NCBI GenBank assembly: GCA_027451525.1
Contig: DAIDJF010000006.1
Span: forward strand, 1-64,000
DNA length: 64,000 bases
DNA from: Ktedonobacterales bacterium
Lineage (GTDB): Bacteria > Chloroflexota > Ktedonobacteria > Ktedonobacterales > Ktedonobacteraceae
Direction: 5' to 3'
A program made the position numbers and the translations under genes. Position 1 is the first letter of the stretch, and each line of letters starts with the position of its first letter. A model generated the notes under the pieces. It had not been told where the DNA came from. It made no database searches and worked only from the letters and a program-made list of their open reading frames with translations. Below are positions 1 through 8,716 of this stretch, piece after piece.

Positions 1-32
1 AGCACTCTTCTCGTCCCAAAAAGAAGTCTGGT

Positions 33-94
33 CAAGCCTCCAACCTTTCTCCATAAATGATTTAGTTGGAGGCGATGGGCTTGCCCTAGCCCTG
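33..94. repeat. palindromic intergenic repeat, first copy
   Basis: Inverted arms at 33-44 and 65-72 (CCTCCAAC / GTTGGAGG, with CAAG/CTTG just outside) are followed at 77-94 by GGGCTTGCCCTAGCCCTG. The latter string, or a close variant, recurs at 6360-6388 and 38948-38964, so this looks like one copy of a dispersed non-coding palindromic element. It lies upstream of the promoter of the sulfur operon. The rest of the stretch before the first gene holds only that promoter. Confidence 0.5.
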
Positions 95-130
95 CTCATC
101 TTTAATAGTTAAAGTCATTATAACGACATA

Positions 131-159
131 TTGACTTTTTGTGATCGAATTGTTACACT
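131..159 (+). promoter_or_regulatory. sigma70-type promoter of the MBL-rhodanese/molybdoenzyme operon
   Basis: TTGACT at 131-136, a 17-base spacer and TACACT at 154-159 make a good housekeeping promoter about 70 bases upstream of the first start codon. No other promoter of similar quality is seen before the ferredoxin-NrfD and molybdoenzyme genes, so all three may share it. Confidence 0.6.
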
Positions 160-231
160 TGAAGAAAGGCTGACAGCGATACATGCTAAGCAATGGAGCA
201 TATCAGGCTTCTCTGCTCAGAGAAAGGTGCA

Positions 232-1665
232 ATGATGCAGATCGAACAATTCTTTCTCGATGGACTTGGTCATCAATCCTATTTTGTCACGGATGGTACA
301 AGCGGTATGGCAACGGTCGTGGATCCACGCCGCGATGTAGATATTTATCTACAAGCCGCGAAACGCGCCAATGCCCGTATCACCCATATTCTGGAAACAC
401 ATCTTCATAACGACTACGTGACAGGGGCGCGTGAACTGGTTGCCCAGACGGGAGCGACCATTGTCTCGGATGCTGAAACACACCTGCACTATCCCTTCCA
501 ACCTGTGCGCGATGGCGACCGTTTTCAGGTCGGTGAACTTGGTTTCCAGGCCATGTCCAGTCCTGGTCATACGCCGGAACATGTCAGTTATCTTCTCTCT
601 TCTTCTGCTGATACTACGCCGCGTGCTCTGTTCAGTGGTGGCAGTATGCTGGTTGGGGGCGCAGGCCGCACAGACCTCCTTGGACCCTCGATGACACTCA
701 CGCTGACCCGTCTGCAATATCAAACCTTGCGGCGTATGCTCGATACGTTGCCTGGAAGTGTGGTTGTCTATCCTACGCATGGAGCAGGCTCGTTCTGTGT
801 TGCCAGTGCAGTCTCTTCAACGACCTCGACTACTATCGGCCAGGAGCGTCTGGTCAGTCCTGCCGCGCACGTCAGCGAGGAGGAGTTTGTCAAACGTCAG
901 ATTGCTGGCTATACCGCTTATCCACGCTATTACAAGTACATGCACGATATCAATCAAGAAGGCCCGCGTGTGCTTGGCACGTTGCCGCAATTGCTGGCTC
1001 ATGCTCCACAGGAAATTCGTGAACAGATGCTTGCTGGCGTTCCGCTGGTTGATGGGCGTGCGCGTGATGCCTATGCGCATGAGCACATTCCTGGCTCGAT
1101 CAACATCGAGTTAGATAGTTCGTTTGGCACCTATGTCGGCTGGCTATTGCCCTTCAATACGCCGCTCTTACTGATGATTGAAGACGAAGAGGGACGACGC
1201 GAGGCGGTGGTGCAGTTGATTCGCATCGGCTATGAGCAGGCGGCTGGCTATCTTGATGGTGGCATCGCGGCCTGGAAAGCCGCTGCTCTGCCCGTCGAGA
1301 GCTTTGAGCGCATTGATATTGAGACACTGCATCAACGCTGGGCGCAGGGAAGTCGCATGGCGATTATTGACGTGCGCCGCTCTGATGAATGGCAGGAAGG
1401 CCATATTCCTGACTCACTGCATTTCCATCTTGGTGACCTCCCTCAACATATAGACGAGCTACCACGTGATATCCCGCTGGCAATCATCTGTCGCGGTGGG
1501 TATCGCGCCGCAACTGCCGCCAGTATCATTGCCGCAACCGGACGCGCAGTAATGGCTGTTCAGGGCGGCGTTCCTGATTGGGCTGAGCGCGGTTGGCCCA
1601 TTGAAACTGGTTCTGCATTATCATCTCCCGTTGTGCATGACTCATCAACCCACGCGCATCCTTAG
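232..1665 (+). CDS. MBL-fold metallo-hydrolase with two rhodanese domains
   Basis: A 477-residue cytoplasmic protein of the persulfide-dioxygenase-like (ETHE1/CstB) branch of the metallo-beta-lactamase superfamily. The metal motif is H57-L-H59-N-D61-Y, the variant common in rhodanese-fused members, where the last His of HxHxDH is Tyr. The MBL domain covers roughly residues 1-250. The first rhodanese domain (about 265-365) lacks a cysteine in its active loop and is probably structural. The second (about 380-470) has C420 in a CRGGYRA loop and should be catalytic. The start at 232 is chosen over the upstream in-frame ATG at 193 because AGAAAGG lies seven bases before it. Followed by the ferredoxin-NrfD and molybdoenzyme genes, it suggests handling of sulfane sulfur or glutathione persulfide; the substrate is inferred. 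Confidence 0.88.
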   Translation: MMQIEQFFLDGLGHQSYFVTDGTSGMATVVDPRRDVDIYLQAAKRANARITHILETHLHNDYVTGARELVAQTGATIVSDAETHLHYPFQPVRDGDRFQVGELGFQAMSSPGHTPEHVSYLLSSSADTTPRALFSGGSMLVGGAGRTDLLGPSMTLTLTRLQYQTLRRMLDTLPGSVVVYPTHGAGSFCVASAVSSTTSTTIGQERLVSPAAHVSEEEFVKRQIAGYTAYPRYYKYMHDINQEGPRVLGTLPQLLAHAPQEIREQMLAGVPLVDGRARDAYAHEHIPGSINIELDSSFGTYVGWLLPFNTPLLLMIEDEEGRREAVVQLIRIGYEQAAGYLDGGIAAWKAAALPVESFERIDIETLHQRWAQGSRMAIIDVRRSDEWQEGHIPDSLHFHLGDLPQHIDELPRDIPLAIICRGGYRAATAASIIAATGRAVMAVQGGVPDWAERGWPIETGSALSSPVVHDSSTHAHP

Positions 1666-1688
1666 CATGGATGAGATATTACTCCACT

Positions 1689-1726
1689 ACGCACTTATCA
1701 GATTATGACCGATTTGATAAGTGCGT
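1689..1726 (+). other. intercistronic stem-loop
   Basis: Twelve-base perfect arms, 1689-1700 and 1715-1726 (ACGCACTTATCA / TGATAAGTGCGT), with a 14-base loop in the gap between the MBL-rhodanese gene and the ferredoxin-NrfD gene. There is no T-run after it, so a strong terminator is unlikely. It may adjust relative expression or mRNA stability, or be an operator. Confidence 0.45.
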
Positions 1727-1749
1727 CATAGAAAGGGCTGCACACCTGC

Positions 1750-3447
1750 ATGAAGTATGCCTTTGTCATCGATCAGCGCAAGTGTATTGGCTGCCATGCC
1801 TGCACTGTTGCCTGTAAAGCCGAGCACGATGTGCCCATTGGTGTCTATCGCACCTGGGTCAAGTACATCGAGCGCGGCGAGTTTCCCAATTCACGTCGTT
1901 ATTTTCTCGTCAATCGCTGCAACCACTGCGATGATGCGCCGTGCGTTGCCATTTGTCCTACCAAAGCACTGTACAAGCGCGCTGATGGCATTGTCGATTT
2001 CGACTCTAGCCGCTGTATTGGCTGCAAGTCGTGTATGCAAGCGTGCCCGTATGACGCGCTCTACATCGACCCATATAGCCATACTGCCGCTAAATGCAAC
2101 TATTGCGCGCATCGTGTCGAAACAGGTTTAGAACCTGCTTGTGTGGTTGTGTGTCCTGAGCATGCGATTATCGCAGGCGATATGCACAATCCTGATACGG
2201 AGATCGCGAAAATTATCGCTCGTGAACCCGTGCGCGTGCGCAAGCCGGAACAGGGAACGGGGCCAAACGTCTACTATCTCGGTGCTGACGAAGCAGCAAT
2301 CAATCCTGAAGCCGCCACACAAGAGCTTCCACATATGACGATGTGGAGTACGATGCTCAGGCCGCATCACGAGAACGAAGATACCTTTGATCCCGCGAAA
2401 TCCTTGCGCGCAACTGGCGAAGTCGAGCATGGTCATACTACAGTGAGCACAGCACGCAGAACAGCTCTTCCGGTGCTACAGAATGGGCACAAACCGCCGA
2501 CGATCAATCCACTCAAGCCCTATCAACCTGCTGGCATGGACCCGGCGCAGGCGCGCATCGTCTACGATACGCCTAAGAACAAAGCTCCCTGGGGCTGGAT
2601 GGTCTCCGCCTATCTGGGCACAAAGTCGCTCGGTGCAGGCGCAATGATCGTTGCCGCGCTGGCTCTCGCGCTGTATGGTATGAGCGGCAGTATCAGCGGC
2701 GTAATGAACGCGCTACTCGGCATTGGCGCGCCGATTATCGGCGGTCTCTTTGTGGCGATTACGCTGGTCTTGCTGGTCGCTGACCTCAAACGGCCCGAAC
2801 GCGCGCTCTTCCTTATTATTAAGGCAAACCCGACCTCCTGGCTGGTCTGGGGCGGCTATATCCTGGGCATCTTTGGTCTTATCGAAGCACTCTGGTTTGG
2901 CGCGGGCGTTTTTGGCCTCGCGTCGCTCTTACGCATCCTGCTCATTCCCGCCGTTCTCTTTGGGGCTGGTGCTGCTGGCTATACCGCCTTCCTGTTCGGA
3001 CAGGCCGAGGGACGCGATTTCTGGCAAAGTCCGCTGCTGTTGCCCATCTTGCTTGTCCAGGCTGTCTTGGCTGGTTCTGCTGCTCTCGGCGTTCTTGCCT
3101 GGATTGTCGGTGCTGGTAGCACGTTGACTGGTCTCCTGACAACTGTTCTGCTGATCGCTTTGGCTGTTCACGTCCTGCTCATTTTCGTCGAAGTCTTTGG
3201 GGCACACAGCAATAGCCACGTCTCGACAGCGGCGCACTATATCACGGGTGGACCCTTGCGCACCATCTTTCGTGGCCTGTTCCTGACCGTTGGCTCGGCA
3301 CTGCCCGCGCTCCTGCTGGTGCTCGCACTGCTCTTGCCTGCCGCGCAACCCGTGTTACTCGCGCTGGCTGGTCTTGCTGCTCTGGTGGGGCTGTTTGCCT
3401 ATGAGCATTGTTTTGTCGTTGCTGGTCAAGCGGTTTCGCTGAGTTAA
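1750..3447 (+). CDS. four-cluster ferredoxin fused to NrfD/PsrC membrane subunit
   Basis: A 565-residue fusion of the electron-transfer and membrane subunits of a complex iron-sulfur molybdoenzyme (CISM). Residues 1-180 hold four [4Fe-4S] motifs as in DmsB/PsrB: C12-x2-C-x2-C-x3-C, then C-x2-C-x4-C-x3-CP, C-x2-C-x2-C-x3-CP and C-x2-C-x11-C-x3-CP. A charged linker (about 180-280) leads into a hydrophobic region (about 285-565) with eight or so membrane segments typical of NrfD/PsrC, the quinone-reacting anchor. In most CISM complexes these are two genes; here they are one. The next gene, 20 bases downstream, is the catalytic subunit, so the pair should form a quinone-linked oxidoreductase on the membrane. 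The direction of electron flow cannot be read from the sequence. Confidence 0.88.
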   Translation: MKYAFVIDQRKCIGCHACTVACKAEHDVPIGVYRTWVKYIERGEFPNSRRYFLVNRCNHCDDAPCVAICPTKALYKRADGIVDFDSSRCIGCKSCMQACPYDALYIDPYSHTAAKCNYCAHRVETGLEPACVVVCPEHAIIAGDMHNPDTEIAKIIAREPVRVRKPEQGTGPNVYYLGADEAAINPEAATQELPHMTMWSTMLRPHHENEDTFDPAKSLRATGEVEHGHTTVSTARRTALPVLQNGHKPPTINPLKPYQPAGMDPAQARIVYDTPKNKAPWGWMVSAYLGTKSLGAGAMIVAALALALYGMSGSISGVMNALLGIGAPIIGGLFVAITLVLLVADLKRPERALFLIIKANPTSWLVWGGYILGIFGLIEALWFGAGVFGLASLLRILLIPAVLFGAGAAGYTAFLFGQAEGRDFWQSPLLLPILLVQAVLAGSAALGVLAWIVGAGSTLTGLLTTVLLIALAVHVLLIFVEVFGAHSNSHVSTAAHYITGGPLRTIFRGLFLTVGSALPALLLVLALLLPAAQPVLLALAGLAALVGLFAYEHCFVVAGQAVSLS

Positions 3448-3467
3448 ACGGAAAGATGGAGAACGTC

Positions 3468-6302
3468 ATGAGCGATATTCCTTTACAACAACAATTTGCG
3501 CCGAACGGTGAGCCGATGGTGGTGCGTGACCTTGCCTCCTGTCCTCCGCCGGAAAGCTGGCACGACGTGATGGAGTACGATGCCAAAGCGTGGCCGCGCA
3601 AGGTCGAGCGACACTACGAACTGATCCCCACGATCTGTTTTAACTGTGAGGCCGCCTGTGGCTTGCTGGCTTACATTGATAAAGAAACGGGGCGCGTCAA
3701 AAAATTCGAGGGCAATCCCTATCATCCTGGCAGTCGAGGCCGCAACTGTGCCAAAGGGCCAGCCACAATCAACCAGATTCATGATCCTGACCGTATTCTC
3801 TATCCCATGAAACGCGCAGGCAAGCGCGGCGAGGGCAAATGGGAGCGCACGACGTGGGACGAGGCATTGAATACATTTGCTGCCAAGATTCGCGCCGCGA
3901 TTGTCGAAGACCGCCGCGACGAGGTAATGTATCACGTTGGGCGTCCAGGGCATGACGGCTATATGGAGCGCGTATTAGGTGCATGGGGCGTAGATGGGCA
4001 TAATAGCCATACGAATGTCTGCTCCTCGTCCGGGCGTTTCGGCTATCATATCTGGTGTGGCATGGATCGCCCTTCGCCCGATCACGCCAATGCGCGTTTT
4101 ATCCTGCTCCTCAGCGCGCACTTAGAGACAGGTCATTATTTCAATCCGCAGGCACAGCGCATCATGGAAGGCAAGATGAAGGGCGCGAAGTTGGCGGTTA
4201 TGGACCCGCGCCTCTCGAATACCGCCAGTATGGCTGACTACTGGATGCCCACGTGGCCCGGTTCCGAAGCGGCGGTTTTGCTGGCAATGGCTCGTATCAT
4301 CCTGCAAGAGAAGCTGTATAATACTGAATACATGCGCCGCTGGGTTAACTGGCAAGAATATATGGTGGCGGAGCATCCCACAGAACCACAAACCTTTGAG
4401 CATTTCATCGAAGTGCTGCTTGATCTCTATGCCGAGTATACACCTGAGTTTGCTGCTGGCGAGAGCGGCGTGGCTGCTGAGATGATCGTCGATATTGCGC
4501 GTCAGATTGGACACGCTGGAACCGCTTTTGCCGCTCATACCTGGAGGTCTGCAACTGCTGGCAATCTGGGTGGCTGGCAGGTCTCGCGAGCCCTCTGGTT
4601 CCTCTCTGTTCTGACGGGTAGCATCGGTACGCCAGGAGGCACTGCTCCCTACACCTGGAATAAGTTTGTGCCTGCGCCGTTCCTCAAGCCGAGTCCGACC
4701 GATGTCTGGAACGAACTGCTCTTCCCGCCTGAGTATCCGCTGGCGAACTATGAGATGAGCATTCTGCTACCCTACTTCCTGAAAGAAGGGCGCGGCAAAG
4801 TGGCGGCCTACTTCACGCGCGTCTACAATCCCGTCTGGACCAATCCTGACGGTACGGCGTGGATTGAGGCTCTAACGAATGAGCAGCAAATTGAATTGCA
4901 TGCCGCCCTGACACCGACCTGGAACGAGACCGCGTGGTATGCCGACTATGTGTTGCCGATGGGCTTATCGAGTGAACGCCACGACCTGATGAGCCAGGAG
5001 ACGCACGCCGCACGCTGGATTGGTTTCCGTCAACCCGTCCATCGCGTCTACAAACAGCGACATGGCGAGCAGATCGAGTTCACCTATCAGGCTAATCCGG
5101 GCGAGGTCTGGGAAGAAGATGAGTTTTGGATTGAGCTTTCCTGGCGCATCGATCCCGATGGTAGTCTGGGCATTCGCAAATACTTTGAGTCACCCTATCG
5201 TCCAGGCGAAAAACTGACCATCGAGGAGTATTATCGCTGGATTTTCGAGCATAGCGTACCGGGATTGCCAGAAGCAGCAGCAAAAGAAGGTCTTACGCCG
5301 CTGGCCTACATGCAGAAGTATGGAGCCTTCACCATTCCAGAGGAGAAAGCTCCCGTCTTCCAATTGAACGAGCAGCCTGTCAAGCCGGAACTCTTGCAGG
5401 GAGCCGAAGTAGACGCGCAGACAGGTGTCATCAGTCGTGACGGCGTCAAAATTGGCGTGATGGTTGATGGCAAGGCGCACGAAGGTTTCCCCACGCCCTC
5501 GCGCAAACTGGAATTTTATTCGGCAACAATGAAAGAATGGGGTTGGCCCGAAGGTGCTGTGCCGGGCTACACACATAGCCATGTGCATCCCGCGAATATT
5601 GATAACGAGCAGGGCGAGTACCTGCTGATACCAACGTTCCGTCTGCCGACGCTGATTCACACGCGCTCGCACAATGCCAAGTGGCTCAACGAGATTTCCA
5701 ACGCCAACCCGGTCTGGATTCATCCCGTTGATGCGCAGCGTATCGGTGTGCAAACGGGCGATCTTGTGCGCGTCAACACGGAGATTGGCTATTATGTCAA
5801 TCGTGCCTGGGTGACTGAGGGCATTCGTCCCGGCGTGGTCGCCTGTTCGCATCACATGGGCCGCTGGCGTCTGGAGACGGGACGCGGAGCAGACCGCTGG
5901 AACTCGGCAAAGGTGGCTTTGGGCAAAGATCAGGATGGCATCTGGCGCATGCGTCAGCTAGAGGGCGTGCGTCCTTACGCGAGTAAAGACCCTGATACGG
6001 AGCGCATCTTCTGGCGCGAGACGGGCGTGCATCAAAACCTGACCTTCCCGGTTCACCCAGACCCGGTGAGCGGTATGCATTGCTGGCATCAGAAGGTCAC
6101 GGTCGAGCGCGCGCAGCCCACTGATCGCTATGCCGACATCTCGGTAGACCCCGCCAAAGCTTATCTGGTATATAAAAAGTGGATGGCGATGACGCGCCCA
6201 CAGACCGAGCGCGCCGATGGTCTGCGCCGCCCGCTCTGGATGATTCGCCCTTATCGTCCTGCCGCCAGTGCCTTCAAACGCACCTTGCAACCGACAAGGT
6301 AG
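3468..6302 (+). CDS. molybdopterin oxidoreductase, CISM catalytic subunit (Soe/Psr-like)
   Basis: A 944-residue DMSO-reductase-family catalytic subunit. An N-terminal [4Fe-4S] site is formed by C57-x2-C60-x3-C64-x29-C94. C185 (in TNVCSSS) is a candidate molybdenum ligand, and the C-terminal third carries the molydopterin-dinucleotide-binding domain. There is no twin-arginine signal, so the enzyme should stay in the cytoplasm, as in the SoeABC sulfite dehydrogenase and unlike periplasmic PsrA. The start at 3468 is preferred because GGAG lies seven bases before it; ATG 3456 is the alternative, and the longer frame from 3408 overlaps the upstream gene. Substrate is not determinable: sulfite, polysulfide, thiosulfate or tetrathionate are all possible. 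Sulfur chemistry is favoured by the neighbouring rhodanese gene. Confidence 0.85.
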   Translation: MSDIPLQQQFAPNGEPMVVRDLASCPPPESWHDVMEYDAKAWPRKVERHYELIPTICFNCEAACGLLAYIDKETGRVKKFEGNPYHPGSRGRNCAKGPATINQIHDPDRILYPMKRAGKRGEGKWERTTWDEALNTFAAKIRAAIVEDRRDEVMYHVGRPGHDGYMERVLGAWGVDGHNSHTNVCSSSGRFGYHIWCGMDRPSPDHANARFILLLSAHLETGHYFNPQAQRIMEGKMKGAKLAVMDPRLSNTASMADYWMPTWPGSEAAVLLAMARIILQEKLYNTEYMRRWVNWQEYMVAEHPTEPQTFEHFIEVLLDLYAEYTPEFAAGESGVAAEMIVDIARQIGHAGTAFAAHTWRSATAGNLGGWQVSRALWFLSVLTGSIGTPGGTAPYTWNKFVPAPFLKPSPTDVWNELLFPPEYPLANYEMSILLPYFLKEGRGKVAAYFTRVYNPVWTNPDGTAWIEALTNEQQIELHAALTPTWNETAWYADYVLPMGLSSERHDLMSQETHAARWIGFRQPVHRVYKQRHGEQIEFTYQANPGEVWEEDEFWIELSWRIDPDGSLGIRKYFESPYRPGEKLTIEEYYRWIFEHSVPGLPEAAAKEGLTPLAYMQKYGAFTIPEEKAPVFQLNEQPVKPELLQGAEVDAQTGVISRDGVKIGVMVDGKAHEGFPTPSRKLEFYSATMKEWGWPEGAVPGYTHSHVHPANIDNEQGEYLLIPTFRLPTLIHTRSHNAKWLNEISNANPVWIHPVDAQRIGVQTGDLVRVNTEIGYYVNRAWVTEGIRPGVVACSHHMGRWRLETGRGADRWNSAKVALGKDQDGIWRMRQLEGVRPYASKDPDTERIFWRETGVHQNLTFPVHPDPVSGMHCWHQKVTVERAQPTDRYADISVDPAKAYLVYKKWMAMTRPQTERADGLRRPLWMIRPYRPAASAFKRTLQPTR

Positions 6303-6359
6303 AGATCAGGGTGACCGCGAGGATCAATCCTGTTCAAATAGGGAGAATGGGTCGAGTTT

Positions 6360-6388
6360 GGCAGGGCGAGGCTTGCCCTCGCCCTGCC
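6360..6388. repeat. palindromic GC-rich repeat, second copy
   Basis: A perfect 12-base inverted repeat, 6360-6371 and 6377-6388, with loop CTTGC. It sits between the convergent molybdoenzyme gene and the hypothetical gene at 6404. It shares the GGGCGAGGCTTGCCCT core with the elements near 77 and 38941. It has no T-run on either side, so it is not a classical terminator, though the hairpin could still slow both transcripts. Confidence 0.6.
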
Positions 6389-6403
6389 AAAAATTTGGCG
6401 TAT

Positions 6404-6901
6404 TTACTGTGCTTCATCCGAATTTTCAAAAAAAACGTCTTCGTAGACGGCTGAAACGGGTAGGAGTACGTTGACGTTCTGCAATTCGATCTCGTCATCG
6501 GGGCCAAAGACGTGAAAAGTCCAGAGCGTGTTGCGTTCATGGCGGAAGAGGGTGCGCAGGGTATCAAGGTGTGTATCGACGTGGATTGTCAGGGTGGCAA
6601 TCTGGTCGAGCAGGATAAGATCGTCGGGTATGATGGCTGTCTCTGGTTTGCGGATAAGTTTACCCCAGTCATCGTTGCCGAGCACTTCAAAACCATTCAA
6701 GGCTGCGAAGTCGTGCAACAGGGCATAGCGGATGGGTGCCATGCCGATATCGGTGTCGCTATCGCCAAAACGGTTCGGGTCGAGTTCACCCGCGCGGCAG
6801 CGTAACCACACGTCTCCAGCGAGCACGAAGGGGTCACTTGGCTTGATATCGAGCGTGTTGAATTGGATGCCCATGCCTTTGCGCTGTACCTCGTCCATCA
6901 T
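6404..6901 (-). CDS. hypothetical protein
   Basis: A 165-residue soluble acidic protein that I do not recognise. No signal peptide, membrane segment or familiar motif is visible. It has a mixed alpha/beta composition with a Gly-Asp-Ser-Asp-Thr-Asp stretch in the first third. The frame is the longest in the region, is free of stops on the minus strand, and is flanked by convergent genes. Three in-frame ATG codons (6901, 6898 and 6874) are available and none has a strong ribosome site, so the start is uncertain by up to nine residues. It lies before a HicAB pair, so an accessory role is possible but unsupported. Confidence 0.55.
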   Translation of the reverse strand: MMDEVQRKGMGIQFNTLDIKPSDPFVLAGDVWLRCRAGELDPNRFGDSDTDIGMAPIRYALLHDFAALNGFEVLGNDDWGKLIRKPETAIIPDDLILLDQIATLTIHVDTHLDTLRTLFRHERNTLWTFHVFGPDDEIELQNVNVLLPVSAVYEDVFFENSDEAQ

Positions 6902-7077
6902 CGGGTCGGCAAGTATTCAACGTTGCTGCGCGCTATCCCAATATTGCGTAAAAAGAAAACACGCTACTGCCAGAGCGAATAATCGCAATAAAATCCACAT
7001 AAAGATTGTATGCTGTAACATCTCTCTGTTTCCCCGAGTGTTATTGTAAGAAAAACTTTCGGATTTACAGCTTACTA

Positions 7078-7287
7078 TCATGCTGTAACCTTTGGCGGTG
7101 GGATGGGCTCGTTTTCTGCCATAGCTGCCATTAGCCAGCTTTCTATAGCATCTTTTCCCTGTTTTACGGCCTTCTCATAGGTTTCTCCATGTGTTACGCA
7201 CCCTGGAAGTTCGGGAACTCTCACCACAAAGATGTCATTTCTGCTATCCCATTGGATAATCATTGAGTAGTGTATCTCGTTCATCAT
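7078..7287 (-). CDS. hicB: HicB-family antitoxin
   Basis: A 69-residue protein with the degraded RNase H-like fold of HicB antitoxins: an N-terminal strand pair, the VPELPGCVTHGETYEKA signature typical of the family, then an amphipathic helix. It lacks an obvious C-terminal DNA-binding domain, like the short HicB forms. Its start overlaps the stop of hicA by four bases (ATGA), the usual toxin-antitoxin layout. It should neutralise the HicA mRNA interferase by direct binding. Confidence 0.85.
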   Translation of the reverse strand: MMNEIHYSMIIQWDSRNDIFVVRVPELPGCVTHGETYEKAVKQGKDAIESWLMAAMAENEPIPPPKVTA

Positions 7288-7490
7288 TGCATCCTTTTTA
7301 GTTGGTTGAGTGCCTTTTGTACTTCATCAATAAGATAGTCTTTGGCATCATCACCATCTTTGCCCGATATAGTAATTCTTACATGTGGGAGTGCTGTGTG
7401 TTGCCAGACGGTATGACTTCCCTTTCCTGGTCGAACATAGAAACCAGCCCTTTGCAGCGTTGCTTTAAGCAGTCTGATTTTCGGGGGCAT
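7284..7490 (-). CDS. hicA: HicA-family mRNA interferase toxin
   Basis: A 68-residue basic protein of the HicA/YcfA family, which folds as a double-stranded-RNA-binding-like domain and cleaves mRNA. The catalytic histidine is in the GSHTVWQH motif (about residue 26), preceded by a conserved aromatic/Gly segment (AGFYVRPGKG). The ATG at 7490 has an excellent ribosome site (GGAGAAAAGGG immediately before). The toxin gene is first in the operon, as is usual for hicAB. Confidence 0.85.
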   Translation of the reverse strand: MPPKIRLLKATLQRAGFYVRPGKGSHTVWQHTALPHVRITISGKDGDDAKDYLIDEVQKALNQLKRMQ

Positions 7491-7850
7491 CCCTTTTCTC
7501 CAATTATAACATGGTATTGGTCCTCAATGAATAGAGATGATCTTATCCCTTATCCAGCGTGTTTTGTTTGCTTCCTAGACATTGTTGAAACTTTTTGATA
7601 AACTGTGACTCTCCTGAACAATCGATATCTAGCATAAAAGATGCCTCAGCAATGATGGATATTCTTTATTATACGGCAATATCTTGAAATTGTTAATCGT
7701 TGACTTGTTTTTTACTTATGAAGTTTAATAAACGAACTGAAATCTCGTATAGGCGTTGTCATGAGATGGAAGTGAAGACACCAACGAAAAAAGCTCAAGA
7801 GGCAAATGCTCTCCCACCTCTCACAGAAGGCTTTTTACGTCCCATTCCTC
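7491..7850. other. intergenic stretch, no gene recognised
   Basis: Divergent spacer between hicA and the arsenic operon. A 66-codon frame at 7700-7900 is present, but it runs through the promoter and ends inside the ArsR operator, has no ribosome site and unremarkable composition, and is treated as chance. Nothing else was seen before the promoter at 7851. Confidence 0.4.
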
Positions 7851-7901
7851 TTGCTTTATGCACCAATCTCGGCTATAATAATTATATCAAAATGATTTGA
7901 T
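7851..7901 (+). promoter_or_regulatory. arsenic operon promoter with ArsR-type operator
   Basis: TTGCTT (7851-7856), a 17-base spacer and TATAAT (7874-7879) form a near-consensus promoter. Seven bases past the -10 lies an inverted repeat, ATCAAA-ATGA-TTTGAT (7886-7901), at the expected transcription start, where a repressor would block initiation. Its size and AT-rich arms fit ArsR/SmtB-family sites, so autoregulation by the ArsR domain of the first gene is inferred. The ribosome site TTGGAGGAA follows at 7912-7920. Confidence 0.75.
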
Positions 7902-7924
7902 GCAAATAAGATTGGAGGAATATC

Positions 7925-8707
7925 ATGGAAGATATGCTGATTGCTCCACCTGAGATTCTCAAAATCGTTGGACATCCGATCCGCTGGAGCGTGTTGGCAC
8001 GTCTGGCCCGCTCGGATTATCGCGTGCAGGAGTTAGTGGCCTTTTTACAGCTTCCACAAAATCTCATCTCGTATCACCTGCGCCAGTTGCGCTCTATAAA
8101 ACTGGTTAATGAGCGCAAGAGTAGCGCGGATGAACGATCTGTGTATTATAGTCTGGATATGGAGCAGTTTCGCTCGCTCTATCTGCAGGCGGGTGAGCAA
8201 CTGCATCCCGCCCTTACGGGAAGTGCTGTCGATCTGAGCGACAAGCCAACAAGTAAGATGCCTCAATTGCCTTTGCGTGTGCTGTTTGTCTGCACGGAAA
8301 ATAGTGCGCGTTCGCAAATGGCGGAGGCGCTGCTGCGCCATCTCAGTCACGGTACGATAGAGGCGTTTAGTGCTGGCAGTCATCCAGCGGAGCGTGTACA
8401 TCCGCTGGCGGTGCAGGTTATGCAGCGCGCGGGCATTGATATGCGTCAAGCGCATCCAAAACATTTTGAGGAGTTTCTTGGTCAGCATTTTGACGCGATT
8501 GTGACTGTGTGTGACCGTGTGCGTGAGGTGTGCCCCGTCTTTCCTGATGATCCTGAGCGTATCCATTGGAGCTTTTCCAATCCAGCCGAGGTCACGGGGA
8601 CAGAAGATGAGCAATATCGGGCTTTTGAGCAAACGTTACTGCAACTCACCACGCGCATTCGTCTGTTGATCACAGTATTGGAACGTAAAAACAGGAATAT
8701 TAGCTAA
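7925..8707 (+). CDS. ArsR-family regulator fused to thioredoxin-type arsenate reductase
   Basis: A 260-residue fusion. Residues 1-95 are a winged-helix ArsR-type DNA-binding domain (QLPQNLISYHLRQL recognition region). Residues 115-250 are a low-molecular-weight phosphatase-fold arsenate reductase with P-loop C123-TENSA-R129 and the resolving pair C196-x6-C203 found in thioredoxin-coupled ArsC. All three catalytic cysteines are present, so the enzyme half should be active. The DNA-binding half lacks the ELCVCDL cysteine pair of classical ArsR, and no cysteine at all occurs before C123, so any arsenite sensing must use the reductase cysteines or another route. It is the first gene behind its own likely operator. 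Confidence 0.9.
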   Translation: MEDMLIAPPEILKIVGHPIRWSVLARLARSDYRVQELVAFLQLPQNLISYHLRQLRSIKLVNERKSSADERSVYYSLDMEQFRSLYLQAGEQLHPALTGSAVDLSDKPTSKMPQLPLRVLFVCTENSARSQMAEALLRHLSHGTIEAFSAGSHPAERVHPLAVQVMQRAGIDMRQAHPKHFEEFLGQHFDAIVTVCDRVREVCPVFPDDPERIHWSFSNPAEVTGTEDEQYRAFEQTLLQLTTRIRLLITVLERKNRNIS

Positions 8708-8716
8708 AGGAGTCCC

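Noticed and set aside
349..780. 143-codon minus-strand ORF inside the MBL-rhodanese gene
   Set aside because: Shadow of the real gene on the other strand; no recognisable domain and no start signals.
5190..5855. 221-codon minus-strand ORF inside the molybdoenzyme gene
   Set aside because: Fully contained in a gene with conserved motifs along its length; the antisense frame has no coding features.
7700..7900. 66-codon ORF before the arsenic operon
   Set aside because: It spans the promoter and ends within the ArsR-type operator, has no ribosome site, and its composition is not protein-like.
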